A DNA stretch of 64,000 bases from Pilaira anomala (Eukaryota > Mucoromycota > Mucoromycetes > Mucorales > Mucoraceae), in the NCBI GenBank assembly GCA_025716855.1, contig JAIXMQ010000001.1, positions 372,001-436,000 on the forward strand, read 5' to 3'. Made by a program: the position numbers and the translations under genes. Of this stretch, positions 1 through 11,834 are shown in pieces. Numbering within the stretch: position 1 is the first letter of the stretch; each line of letters begins with the position of its first letter. The notes under the pieces were generated by a model. It made no database searches. It had not been told where the DNA came from and saw nothing but the letters and a program-made list of their open reading frames with translations.

Positions 1-622
1 GTTTGGTAAGTAGGAGTTTTTGAAGTTAATTTTAACTTTTTTTTTGAAACGGCGTTGATATCTACCGAGACTAATTTGGAACGTGCAATATATTCATCAT
101 GTTGGTTACAAATAAACTTCCATTGCTCTATCTTTAATGTGCCATCATGAGGATCTAAATGAAATAAGACGGATAATTCGCCTGAAAGTATGACCTAAAA
201 AAAAAAAAAAAAGTATAAATATAAATATAAATAAAAAATAAAAAAAAGGGGGATAAAATAATAATTTTAATTTACCATCGTGCCGTTATTATATCGATGG
301 ATTAAACTCGAACGAGGACATTCCAACATCATACCATTTGGTAAAAAATATTCCATTGTTTGATCTGTCGTTAATTGTATAGAGTCTAAGTCACATTGAT
401 AATGTGTATAAAAGTATCTTGCAATTAAATTCTGTGTGATGTCTAAAACTTACACATTAATTACTATTACTATTATGATTATAATTATTATTATTATTAT
501 TATTACCAAATTCTATCCTTTGTTGTTGTGTGTTACTATTATCTAATAAACCAATCTTCATTGTAGCTGTCGTTGTAAAGAAATCATCCACAAAACCCTC
601 CCAGAACATCAAATCCTTGGCC

Positions 623-656
<34 letters not shown>

Positions 657-1051
657 GTTGTCATGTAATAATCATGGAGACTTACCTGATCACCAGGACT
701 AAGTCGATCACGGAACTGCAATAAACGAAGTACAGCTTGTCCCATTGATGATGTTCTATTATTATATACATAAATATTTATTCTTATATCATAATAATCA
801 TAATAATACCTTTGTTCAGTTGTAGTCATTACAGGTTTTATTGGTACAGAGGATGGCATAACTTGTGCAAGTTGAGAAAAGGCAGGTGAACCTTGACTAG
901 ATAAAGTGGGTGTAGGTGGTAAAGTACGTTGTTGTTGTTGTTGTAATTGACGTTGACGAAATAAGAGTTGAGCTTGTTGTTGCATTCTTAAATTAGTATT
1001 GATATCATGAACTGAATGTAATCCTGCATTATATGAAGAGTCTGTAGACAT
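1..1051 (-). CDS. LIM-domain-binding / SEUSS-like transcriptional co-regulator, 3' end cut by window
   Basis: Spliced minus-strand gene with exons 810-1051, 686-755, 507-621, 276-442 and 1-194. Introns are 756-809, 622-685, 443-506 and 195-275, all GT-AG and in phase. The start is the ATG at 1051; an apparent upstream start at 1057 is TTG. The N-terminus is Gln-rich. Next comes MGQAVLRLLQFRDRLSPG, then LMFWEGFVDDFF and MKIGLL, then a segment ending YFLPNGMMLECPR. This order is typical of the LIM-bind domain of Ldb1/SEUSS/Adn proteins, which are nuclear scaffolds bridging DNA-binding factors. A further conserved part (VILSGELSVLFHLDPHDG) runs off the left edge, so the C-terminus is missing. 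Family assignment is firm; targets are unknown. Introns 622-685 and 443-506 contain ATT/TAA microsatellites. Confidence 0.85.
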
Positions 1052-1277
1052 GAACAAACTTTTTTTTTTTTTGAAATTTTCTTTCTTATATCTTTATATC
1101 TATATAAACGAAAAAGAAAAAAGAAAAAAGAAAAAAATAACCCCCTTCTCTCTTTCCACTCTCTCCACACACACCACACACACTCTCTCTTTTTTTTTTT
1201 TTCGAGGTCACGTCTATTTATTTTTTTCTGGTCCGTTCATTTTTTTTTTTTTTCTTTTCTTTGTCTTCTTTTTTATT

Positions 1278-1794
1278 ATGTACAAACAAAACTATAATAA
1301 CAACATTCAAAAGCTTAGCTCTTTCTCTACCTCTGGTGCTAATTGTAAGTTTTAAAACACAAACACATACACTTTTTATATTATGATCCACTGATCCAAA
1401 ATATATATATATATATAGCTGGTCAAGGTGGTCCTACAAGTCTTCGTTGTGTCTTTTGTAAAGAAGTAAGTGTAATTGTTTTTTCTTTTTTTTTTTTCCA
1501 TCTCTTTATTAATGCACAAAATAATAGGAAAAACCTCTTGACGCTTTCTCACAAACTCAAATCCAAAAAGCTACTCACAACCGTAAGTTTGAAAGTTTTT
1601 TTTTTTTTTTTTTTTTTTTTTGACATAAAATTAAAACTCTCTTTTTCATATTTTAGCTTACGCACCTGTATCATATAATAAAAAAGCAAAACTTATCTCT
1701 TGTAAGAAATGTTCTCCTACACAACAAACACATTTGACTTGTTCCATTTGTAGCAAAACTCAACCTTTAGATAAATTCGCAAAGGTAAATCTTG

Positions 1795-1829
<35 letters not shown>

Positions 1830-1996
1830 GTCAACGAATTGATTGACATTGATTTTCTAAAACTTTATTTCTATAGTCACAAAGAAGAAATGCTGAAAAA
1901 GCTAGATGTATTAAATGTAACAAGAAGCGTGAAGAAGAAGATGTTTGGGCCTCAGACCCTGAAACTGATAGTGATGATGAATTTGATCAATATTAG
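1278..1996 (+). CDS. stc1: Stc1-domain protein (candidate RNAi-heterochromatin adaptor)
   Basis: Five exons: 1278-1344, 1419-1465, 1528-1582, 1657-1784 and 1877-1996. Introns are 1345-1418, 1466-1527, 1583-1656 and 1785-1876; the last carries a very long A tract. The spliced product is about 138 aa. It has paired zinc-type motifs: CVFCKEEKPLDAFSQTQ, then CKKC, then CSICSKTQPLDKFAKSQRRN, then KARCIKCNKKREE, ending in an acidic tail. This CxxC / pLxxFaksQr / aRCixC pattern is the Stc1 domain. In fission yeast Stc1 links Argonaute/RNAi to the H3K9 methyltransferase complex; the same role here is inferred, not shown. It is divergent from the LIM-binding gene with about 225 bp between the two starts. 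Confidence 0.85.
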
Positions 1997-2152
1997 GCTT
2001 TCTCTTTTTTTTTTTTTTCCTTAAAAAAAAAATAAACAACAACTGTAGTATGAACGTTAATAATAAACAAACTGTATGTACATCATTTATATAAAAATTA
2101 AATAAAAAAAGAATCTTTTATTATATAAAATATACTATTGGTACAAAAAGAA

Positions 2153-4933
2153 TTATTTACCACCTAACCAACTGGAAGAGAAATTGACTGCTTTCCATTC
2201 TGGATGATCGGATGGTATATGTCGAATACTTGCAGGTCCAATGCCTTCATAATCTATATGAAGACGATGTAAACTACGTTTGGTTCGAATGGGTATAGCA
2301 TGTGAGGCTCGACTGGTTCCATTACTACTGGATAATGTCATTGGAGGTGGTGGTATCTGACGTCTTTTATCAAACGTATTACTTCTTCTTTTTATCACGT
2401 CTTCTTCTTCTGGTTGAACTAAAAGTGTAGATGAATTGGTTGTAGTTTTAGTTAAAGTAGAATATCCATCATCTGTTGATTTTGATTTTTGAAATATACT
2501 TGTAATCCAACCTAAAGAAGATTGTTGTTGTTGTTGTACTTCGTGTTGATGTCTTTTCATCATGATTGTTCTCTTCTTTATAATTTCTTCTTCTACTCTA
2601 ATTTCATTTTCTTGTACCTTTTTAACATATTCTGATTGAAGATCATTCATGGTCGTCCTTAGTATTCCCAACTCTTTCAACATGTCTCTAAATACTTCTA
2701 ATAAAGGAAAAAAACCAATCATATGTACATCATCAATTAAAGGACTCTTGATCCATAAGAATCGACTTGATAATGTTTCAATCTCCAATAATATATTCTC
2801 AATCACATTATTACTCTTTCTACTAAGTTCAATCATATCAAAAGCTCTTTTCAATTTTCTATTCAAGATCAATATATCGGATTCTCTCAACTTTTCTAAT
2901 AATTGTGTCACATAACGTTCTAATAACACATAAGGTGATTCTTGTACATTGTTGTTATTATCTTTGATCGTCATGATGGATGATGTAGAAGGTGAAATCA
3001 CTAATTCTCTACTATTATTTTGCATACCCATATCCATCATCATTGCACTATATAAGTCATTCTTTTCACTCGTATCACAACAATCCATCATATCACTCCC
3101 ACTAAATTCGTTACTGCTATTACTTTCAGTTTCATCCGTCACTCTTACACGTTCACCTTTACTGTTTTTTACATAATAATGATAATGATGATGTACAATA
3201 GCTGATGATGAAGAAGAAGAACTAGAGAGGCCACCCATCATATTAGGCATAGAGGATGAAACAGCAAGTTGTTGTTGTTGTTGTTGCTGTTGTTGTTGTT
3301 GTTGTTGTAAAGGTGTTTTGTTCTTTTTTTTCGTATTGGTAGTAGGTAATTTTTCCATAACACTTGCAGCTCTCTTTGTAATTGAACTCTTTTTTTTTCT
3401 GTCCTTTTTTAAATCAAGTGTGGTTGAACAAGAGACAGATTTTCTCATGAGATCGTCTTGAAGTGTAACTTTTGATTGTTCGGATCGTGTTTCGTAATCG
3501 TCCAATTTTTGTAAAAGTGCAGTAATTTCTCCTCTTGCGTCAGAAAGTTGATCTTTACAGCTTAATAGTTCAGATTTAAGTTTAGTGTTGGAAGAAGAAA
3601 GTTCTTTGATGAGACTGATGAGATCATTTGTATCGTTGTTATGGTTACTACTACTACTACTACTACTGCTGTTGTTGGATGATACAGACTATTAGGTGAT
3701 ATCATGTGAGTACAAAAATGACGAAAGATTTTTTTTTTTAATATAACTTTACCTTGATTGGATTTACTGCTGTATTTATTTTTAAAGTTTGTTCCATTTT
3801 TTCTTCAATCTCTCTTGATAACTGTTCATGACTATTAAAAAGTGATTCTATAATATATTATATATGAGTCACACTATGTATATTATAATAAAATAAAAAA
3901 ATAAAAAACGTACCATATCTCATTTTTAACTTTTTTATCTTTGATTCCAACACAAGTTCATTTTTTCTACAGAGAGATAATTCCTGTTTTGTATCATCCA
4001 ACTATACTATTTTTGTTAATAAAGCCGCCGTTTCCATGGTTAAAAAAAAAATGTAAAATGTACCTTTGACGTCAATGTCTCTTCTCTAAGTTCTGCATTA
4101 CGCACCATAAATTTAAACACTCTTAATTTTTCTAATTCGGCTGTCTTTTCATCTAATTCTATAGAGAGTTGATTATACTTTTCGTTTACAATTTCTAAAT
4201 CCGATAACGTTTCATTCAATATCTACTTTTATATAAAAATTTCCCTTTTAGTTTTTCCTTTTTCTCTTTTAAACTCTTTTTTTTTTTCTTATATATGTAT
4301 ATATACCTTTTCTCGCTTTTGATATTCTCGAAAATATTTATTTCTTTCTTTTGAAATCGTTACTTTTTGATTTTCAACTTCATCTAATAACTGTTCTAAA
4401 CCAGATAAACGTTGATGAGATTCTTCCAACTAAAAAAAGAAAAAAGAAAGATATAACGTTACACAAAGGAACACAACAACAACAACATAACAATGCAAAA
4501 ATTTAACTCACCTGCTTTTCTAATTCGATTCGTTGTTCATTTGATTTTGTAACAAATGTTTCGTGTTTAAGAAGTAAACTTTGTCCAATTTCTATATTAA
4601 AAATTAAGTAAATATATGTATGTACATCTTTTTATTTATATGAAAAAGTTGTATGTATATATATATATATTATTTACCTGCTGCTAGTCTAGTATCCGAT
4701 TCTAATTTTTTCATATATTCAAGGTTTTCACAGTCTTGTTTTCCACAACAATGACAGACATCAAATAAGCTACTTGTAATGGAAGAAGGGGTACCTAAGG
4801 GTTGTTGCCAATCTTGTTCCAACATGCTCAAGTTTTGTTGAAATTCGGAAACACTGAAACTTTCACTAGACTGTGACCGAGATCCCATACTGATGGCAAG
4901 GTTACTTGGGTTATTACTTGATCGATGTCGCAT
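2153..4933 (-). CDS. Large coiled-coil protein of unknown function
   Basis: Seven exons: 4678-4933, 4512-4591, 4307-4429, 4064-4222, 3914-4001, 3753-3847 and 2153-3688, giving 778 aa. All six introns are GT-AG. The start is the ATG at 4933; the upstream in-frame start at 4978 is TTG. A CHCCGKQDC motif (about residues 68-76) precedes roughly 250 residues rich in E/K/L/Q with heptad character. Then come a Ser run (CTA/AGT repeats), a basic segment, a poly-Gln run of 13, and an HHHYHYYVKN motif. The C-terminal half has a helical segment (SPYVLLERYVTQLLEKLRE onward) and a short Pro-rich tail. I do not recognise the family. The architecture suggests a structural or cytoskeletal scaffold, but no function can be assigned. 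Confidence 0.8.
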
Positions 4934-5199
4934 ATATAAAAAAAAAAGGGACGTTATATATAAAAAAAAAAAATTCAAATAATAAAAAATATGCTTTATA
5001 TATGTAAGGGACTTTTTTTTTTCCTATTGTTTCAAAATAGTAAACATATTCAAAAAAAAAAATAAAAAAAATAAAGAAAAAAGAGCCGAGTTTTTTTTTT
5101 TTTTTTTTTTTTTTTTGCTCATTCAAGGCATTTTTTAAAGGCGGAGCACTTTTCTTTTTTTAACAGTTAAAAAGGCCAATCACCAGACTGCATGACCAT

Positions 5200-7125
5200 T
5201 GTGTAATCAAACAGTAAAAAATAGTAACAACATTTTTTTTTAGCACTTTTTAAAAATCAAATGCTACGCCATATGTGCTCAATGACATCTCTCTATTTCG
5301 TTCTTTATTTTTAACATGACCCTTTGTAGCATATCACGTATCATTTGCTTGCAAAGAGGGACGTTTGTAGTTAGAGCTATACACATATTGTGTCCCTTTG
5401 TAACTATATCTTTTTTATGTTCAATATCAACAGTCTAAAAATAACAAGCTGTAGAGACAACAATAAAAAAAAATAACTTGGTTATTATCTTCAGTATTGT
5501 GGTTACTTTGTAACTTACAGCATGTATGGGGAGGGGAGGATTATTCCTTTCAAATATATTATATGTTGTTACCGTGAAAGGAAATCATGAACGCATGGTT
5601 TCACAAAAAGAAAGACTCCATCTTTATGACTGAAAAAACATGGTTGACATTCTTTGGAGTTTCAATAATACTTAATAGAAACACATGAAGATCAAGAGTA
5701 CTACTTTTACAAAGCTTGGAAAAAGATTTTTTTTTTTTTAGCTGTAACAGCACAAGCTTATATTATCAGCTCAATCTTTAAAAACTAATTCTTGCTAACG
5801 AGTCCGAAATATTATATTAATCAATGTAAATTACTTTAAATACGGGAAAAAAAAATGACCTCCGCACATTTCCGTTCAATTGGCAGCAAAAGAATTGGGT
5901 CAACCGCAATACAGTAAATGACTTTTTTAGACTGTCTATTATTGTTTTAACTACTGTTTCTGGGTAATGGGTTTACGTTCAGATAACAATTATACAATAT
6001 GTTATTCCTATTACTCTTTTGGTTTATAAGAAAGAGAATTGACTTTGAGGACTAGTATTAAGCGGGTATAACAGGCATTTATATATTTTAACTTTAGAGT
6101 GGGCATTAAAACTTTCCATATTCAATGCTGCTTTAAAAGCCACTTTTTCGATGTTTGTAATCAGTTTTCGTAGACTTTGAATAACTGATGAAATAATTTT
6201 GCTAAATCTCATCATTTACTTTTTTTGAGTGCTTTTCTCTCTTTTTAATGTTTGATGTTAATTGGAATCATCATTGTTAGAAAGAAAAATATATTTTTTT
6301 TTAATTGATAACAGATGTCTATATTCCCATTTTTAAACAATTACATATAAATTAAATAAAAAATACTTTTTTTGAATCATCCATAGTTATTCTATGAAAC
6401 CTATGTTATATCTTTTTTTTTCTTAAATGTTTATTAAGCCAAATAATGGAAGCGGGATTGACTGAATCTACTACAATTTACCCCGATTTACGAGTAAAGT
6501 AAAATTTGCTTTTATTAAAAAAAAAAAAAAAAAAAAAAAACGAATAGTAAAATTCGCCATTCACTTGAAGAAACAAACGTAGTAAAACTCACTTCACGTT
6601 CGCTAGAATTCAGTAAACGATGTGAACATCTTTACCTTTAGTGATCATATCTTGGTTTTTGATACAGTATTGCTTTGGATAACTCTTAGTTGTTCCGCAA
6701 ATGTAAAGGCTAATTTGGCTTTCCCACACCATGTTGAAAACGAGCCTGCGGTTTTGTCATCGAACAAGTCCGTAATCAAAATGGTTTCAGAATAAATGTG
6801 TTTCATTGATAACTATCTCTCTTCATACAACTCACTATTGACCGGCTGGTCAGGTCGGTATACTCTATTTAGGTATTGGGTAAGTTGTATCCGGTTATCT
6901 AGTAAAGTCATTAAATCAATACATAACAAAATACTCTTCTTTATCACTCACTTATGTTGATTTGTTCTTGAGTGTTATTTTTATCTGCTAGGTCATCTTT
7001 ATAATAATGGTAGTATGTTGGGAAGCCGTTAACCTTAGCTTTTGTTTGAAGCATTGGCTTGAAAGGATCATCGGTGAAGCAAATCTCCAACTCACAAAGT
7101 TTTTCATTTGAACAAAGGATCATTT
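5200..7125 (-). pseudogene. Decayed gene of a probable Mucorales multi-copy family (relic A)
   Basis: Only minus-strand fragments remain. About 7123-6950 reads as protein-like (MILCSNEKLCELEICF then VNGFPTYYHYYKDDL) and ends at a GTGAG donor. About 6890-6640 contains LTQYLNRVYRPDQPV, a stop, then FSTWCGKAKLAFTFAEQLRV. About 6215-6024, 5690-5610 and 5435-5280 hold further short coding-like blocks (for example SIIETPKNVNHVFSVIKMES). Stops and frame changes separate the blocks, so no intact protein can be made. The 5' side joins the dispersed repeat R1, and its first intron (GTAAGT..AAATAG, about 7126-7188) lies inside R1. I recall similar sequence in large lineage-specific families of Mucorales, but cannot verify this here. 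Confidence 0.5.
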
Positions 7126-7547
7126 TCTATTTGAGATTTATTAGACAAAATGAATCATTTCTTTTTTGATAAAATTATTAGACTTACCATTGACAACAAT
7201 ATGTATTATGCAGGTTTTTTTTTTTTTACTTGGAACAATCTCTTCTTTGGATAAGGAGTGTGGAAAAAGAAGAGATTAAAAATGGAGCAGTAAGGAAGGA
7301 ATATATGTAAAAAGAAGAAAGTGAAAGAAAAGAACAAAATAAAAAAAAAAGGATTATTTATAATGAAAAAAAAAACCCCCTCTGTTTGTCTGGCGTATAA
7401 GAAAAAAAACCTGCCTGTATACCATGTGAAAAAAAAATTGATGTAATGGTGTATTTCATGCAAAAGTTGTAAAAAACCTTATTCACGTGACAATGTGCCT
7501 GGTTATACTCTTTATAAATCCGGATAAAAGTCATCCGTGATTTTACT
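7109..7547 (-). repeat. Dispersed repeat R1, copy 1
   Basis: About 430 bp that recurs at 43994-44430 in the same orientation with high identity. Shared landmarks, read on the + strand, are ATTTTCTATTTGAGATTTAT at the left, a TGATGTAATGGTGTATTTCA block, and TAAATCCGGATAAAAGTCAT near the right end. Both copies stop matching directly after GATTTTACT. On the minus strand the element opens with AGTAAAATCACGGATGAC, a CGGAT/ATCCG inverted repeat and a TTTATAAA box. It ends in an intron acceptor feeding relic A. It therefore looks like a promoter plus 5' exon region of a duplicated or mobile gene. Confidence 0.85.
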
Positions 7548-7804
7548 GCAAATAGAATACCATGAGCAAAAAAAAAAAATATTAGTCACACTTCGAATTA
7601 ATTTATCATAAAATCAAATTTGATAAAAATATAACAACATCGCACTGGTATGTAATTACTTTTGAAGCTTCAATAAACCTAATATAACAGCCCAAGCACA
7701 ATATAACAGTGAAACAATAACTATAATCATGATATTATTCTCTAGTATTTTATTTTTAATAAACGGAGCCGCAAAAAAAAATTTATTTCACTTTAAGAAA
7801 AAAT

Positions 7805-9330
7805 CTACAAGTCCTTCTTGTCTTCAACAACAATAGGCTTATCGGAAGTAGGTTTAACACCAATAGCCTTCAATCTTTCAACTAAACTGGGATGAGAATG
7901 ATTCCAAGCAGAGTACCAAGGATCTACATTAAAACCACCTAAATTCTTGACACTTAATTTAATCAATGCACTTCTTAAAGTAGAAGCATATCCCAACTTC
8001 AAAGCATAAGCATCTGCCTCATATTCATTCTTTCTTTGATATACATGTTGTAAAAATCCAATCACACTTTCAATAGGTGAATAAATGAACTGGAACAATA
8101 AGAACCCAATCAAGGTAGGCATCGTGTTGAACCCAAAATCATGATACAATTGCTTATTATAGATGAAGAAAGAGAATAACCAAAAGATCGAGAGTAAATA
8201 AACTTGGTTAACTGCAAGAAGTTTAAGTGTATGGCCCATTTTCCAATGTCCTAATTCATGCGCCAATACTGCGCAAATTTCATCGTTATTAGAGTGTTCA
8301 ATCAATGTATCGTAAAGTACAATATGCTTGTTTTTTCCAAACCCATAAAAGTATGCATTTGAATGTCCTGAACGTTTTGAGCCATCAATCACGTATAACT
8401 TCTTGAGTGGGAATTCAATACGTGCTGCTAATGCCTCAATTTGTGATCTTAATTCTCCATCTTCCATGGGTGTCAACTTGTTGAATAATGGTTGAATATA
8501 TGTAGGATATACTGTGATAATGAAAAGTTGGAAAACCATGCTACATATTTCAACATGGATTAATACAGCACTCTATCTTTACCTTTTTTTTTTTATCCAA
8601 ATAAAACTTACGCAAATAACCAAACATAGAGATAGAATCTTTCTCCGGTAGACTTGATAACCCAAATAAATGCAGACATGAAAGGGAACATAAGTACCAC
8701 CATGATCAATTGAGATTTCAAAATATCAGCAAAAAACAAACCCAATGTTTGCTTATTGAAACCATGCTTTTCTTCTACAACAAATGTAGAATAAAGACTG
8801 AAAGGTAAGGATGTTACAGTTGAAATAAGAGTAAAAAGAGTAATAAACACAAGAGAGTGAAGAATCTATAAACACGAACCATTATAAGTTTTACCTCTCT
8901 CTTTTTTTTTCAATTCATCCTACTTATCATACCTCGTAATCTGTTCCATATCCAGCTATCTTAAACAAAAGTTCTCCTGCAAAATCCCAGATCTTGGGAA
9001 GAGCATCGTAATGAAGCATCAAGACAGTTTCTGTTTGCTTATAAAGTCCTTCAACGAACCCAAAACGTGCTTTATCCAAACTATAACTTTGTGCCTTCTT
9101 AAAGTCGTCTTCTGTAACAATATCTGCTAACTCACTGGGACGTTTAGGCATCAAGTAACGTTTGTACTGACGATAGCTATGACATAATATTGTTTAAAAA
9201 ACTATATAGATATGAATACAGTACAAGAAACTTACTTTAGGTATTGTTCAAACCCATACACTACACAAGCAAAACCTATTACAAATTGCTTGTAGTCAAG
9301 TTTATCCAAATGGGCTAAAACATCAGCCAT
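7805..9330 (-). CDS. STE24: CAAX prenyl protease 1 (Ste24-type zinc metalloprotease)
   Basis: Four exons, 9236-9330, 8933-9176, 8612-8865 and 7805-8540, give 442 aa, the usual Ste24 length. The start MADVLAHLDKLDY is an ATG. Hydrophobic segments occur throughout, as expected for a multi-span ER membrane protease. The zinc site HELGH is at about residue 292, and the downstream NEYEADAYALKLG supplies the third (Glu) ligand. The family removes the C-terminal AAX tripeptide of farnesylated proteins such as mating pheromones and also acts on stuck translocon clients. Introns are 9177-9235, 8866-8932 and 8541-8611. Nothing looks damaged. Confidence 0.96.
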
Positions 9331-10165
9331 CTTGAATATATTTTATTAGATTAAAAGATAAACAAGAAAAAGGAGAAGAAAACTTCTTTTTTTTTTGACG
9401 CACACGCGTGGTGGAATATCAATGGGTTAAATTGTCGTGACTTCAATTGTACTGGTAGTAGTCCCTTAAAAAACTGTTGATTTTTTTTCCATTCGAGATG
9501 ATTCTTTGATTGAAGAAGAAGAAGAGCGTGTATGGTGAGTTGTGTGCTATTACCCGATCATTCGTAAATACGATAGAGGAGGATGGTTAGTCAGGTTTAT
9601 TATCACAACCAAGCTAACTAAACAGCGTCTATTATGTATTGTGGTCAGATCAGTGGTAAAAGAAACAAGTCTACAAGAAAAGAAATTAGTAAAGTAATCT
9701 TTTATTTTTGTTCTTTCATAATAAAAAAAAAACATTGTCATGTCAAATTTTTGCATATAAGCCTAATTAAAACATAAATACATTTCTTTGAAAGGGGAAA
9801 CCAAATGATGATCTCTTTTAATGTGATAGATATCAATGAGAGACATGGAATTTAAGAAACAGAGCTTAATAATACTTCAGGTACATAATTCTTGGCACGT
9901 TAGACCATGCACTTAGTTCTTTAAAGCCGTTCGTTTGAAGTATCTTCAGAAATCTATATCAAGATCTGTACGAAAGTTTAAGGACTATAGAAATAAGCAA
10001 CTTATTAAATGTAGTTGTTGGTTTTACTTCTCTGTACAAACTGGAGAACAATAGTTTTCAAATTTTTGATAAACTGAGTTCGAAGTACAGTTCCCAATTG
10101 GCTTTATAACGGTTTTAACCCAGTCAAAAAAAAAACCCCCCCATTTGCACCTTCATTTGACTACA
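9331..10165. other. Divergent intergenic region STE24 / EIPR1
   Basis: About 830 bp between two divergent start codons. I see no credible coding or RNA gene. It contains short T/A tracts and a C7 run just upstream of the EIPR1 ATG, and presumably holds both promoters. Confidence 0.6.
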
Positions 10166-11635
10166 ATGACAGAAAACTCGACAGTTTTTGGCCTTAGACA
10201 TCAAGTATGTACTTATATTTACAACTCTCTACAAAAAAAAACAAGTGAGGAAGGCCAACATTAACACTTTCTCTTAGGCAAGATGTTTAGCTCCTGTAAC
10301 AAGCAGTACCGAGAAAAGCAAGTTTTTAGCTGGTACCGTAGGTGTAAAAGCGAACGCTATTTATTTATTAGAATACGATGATGAGGACATGACCATCCTA
10401 CATACAACTTATAACCATCCAGAAGAAATATGGGATATTGTTTCTTGTCCAACAGACGAAAACTTGATATTTACAAGTCATAGCCCAGGTAACCAACACG
10501 CGCCATATTTAAGCATGAATTTATCAATTTAAAATTCATTGTTTATAGTATCTGGAAACCCTTTAAAAAGAAAAGCAACATTATGGAGAAAGCCTTCAGT
10601 AGAAACAAAAGACAATAATCAAAATCATGATTTATCTAGTCTAGTTACTTTAGAAAGTGAAGGGATTAAAAAGTAAGTCTTTCGAAAGAAGGGTTGAAAT
10701 ATTTCATTAAACTTTTTTTTTTTTATTTAAAAAAAAAAAGGGTGCTTTGGGATCCACAGGAGCAAAGTAAACAAATTGTATCGATTGATTCAAACAAAAT
10801 TTATCTATCTTCTTTAAACGATTCTTCAAATGCACAGGTAATATATATAAAAAAAAAAAACGATGACAATCCAACCATATATATTAATATATTTATACAA
10901 ACTAGACCTCACTCACAATTGACGTTTCCTCTACATTTACAAAAAATCTCGATTCTCCCTCACTACGTCAACTTCAAAACGCGGTCTGGAACCCACACAA
11001 CTTAGAACTTATAACTGTAGGAGACTGCAGTTTGTCTGGTTGGGATTTAAGGTCTGGAAAGAACACTTTTGATCGTTCTGAAGCACATAAAAGCACAATA
11101 CGTGCTGTAGACTATAATACAAATAAACCATATCATATCGTAACCGGTGGAGATGATGCTAGAGTACTTATCTGGGATGTAAGACATTTGAAAGATCCTA
11201 TTTTAAACGTCAATGAAAACTCTCATTCTCATTGGATATGGTCTGTTGCTTTCAATAGTTTACAAGATCAATTACTATTAACCTCAAGTTCAGATACACT
11301 TGTAAACTTGCATAATGTAGTCTCAGTCTCTGCTGCTTCTTATTTAGATAGTTCGAGTGAAGAAGAAGATAACCAATCAGATGATTATGGGAGAAGCACG
11401 TATGTACTAAGAAAAAAAAAATAGGACTAAAGTAATAGTGTACTAAACATTTTATTTCACTAGTGGTAAACCTACAGATGGTTTAATTTGTACTTATGAT
11501 CAACACGAAGATAGTGTTTATAAAGTTGCTTGGAGTCCTGCTGATACTTGGACATTTGCATCTATTTCGTATGCTGGAAGAGTTGTAATTAGTCAAGTAC
11601 CTACAAATGAAAAATTCAAAATTCTAGGTGTGTAA
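10166..11635 (+). CDS. EIPR1: EARP/GARP-interacting WD40 protein (EIPR1/TSSC1-like)
   Basis: Six exons: 10166-10204, 10278-10488, 10549-10672, 10741-10837, 10906-11399 and 11464-11635, giving 378 aa. The N-terminus [22 protein letters not shown], the [13 protein letters not shown] and LWRKPS segments, and later WD repeats ([65 protein letters not shown]) fit EIPR1/TSSC1. That protein recruits the EARP tethering complex in endosomal recycling and dense-core vesicle traffic. The acidic insert [12 protein letters not shown] falls at the last splice junction. Family call is strong; the cell-biological role is from animal and plant homologues. It converges with the GT2 gene, with 199 bp between stops. 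Confidence 0.88.
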
Positions 11636-11834
11636 ATAAATTGTTCTCTTTTTTTTTAAAAAAAAAAGAAAGAAATTATGTATTATTTATTATTTCTGCA
11701 ATGAATTACAATGGAATAGAGGGAGAAGGGGGTTCGAAAAGAGAGAGAGAAAAGGGTATATATTATGTATAGTATTGTTAATTTGTTTGAATGTTTCTAT
11801 ATAATTTTTTTTTTCGTTAGTTATTTTGGTGAGT

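Noticed and set aside
1052..1057. Upstream start of the LIM-binding gene at 1057
   Set aside because: The codon is TTG; the first ATG in frame is at 1051. The same correction was made at 4978, 14493 and 37252.
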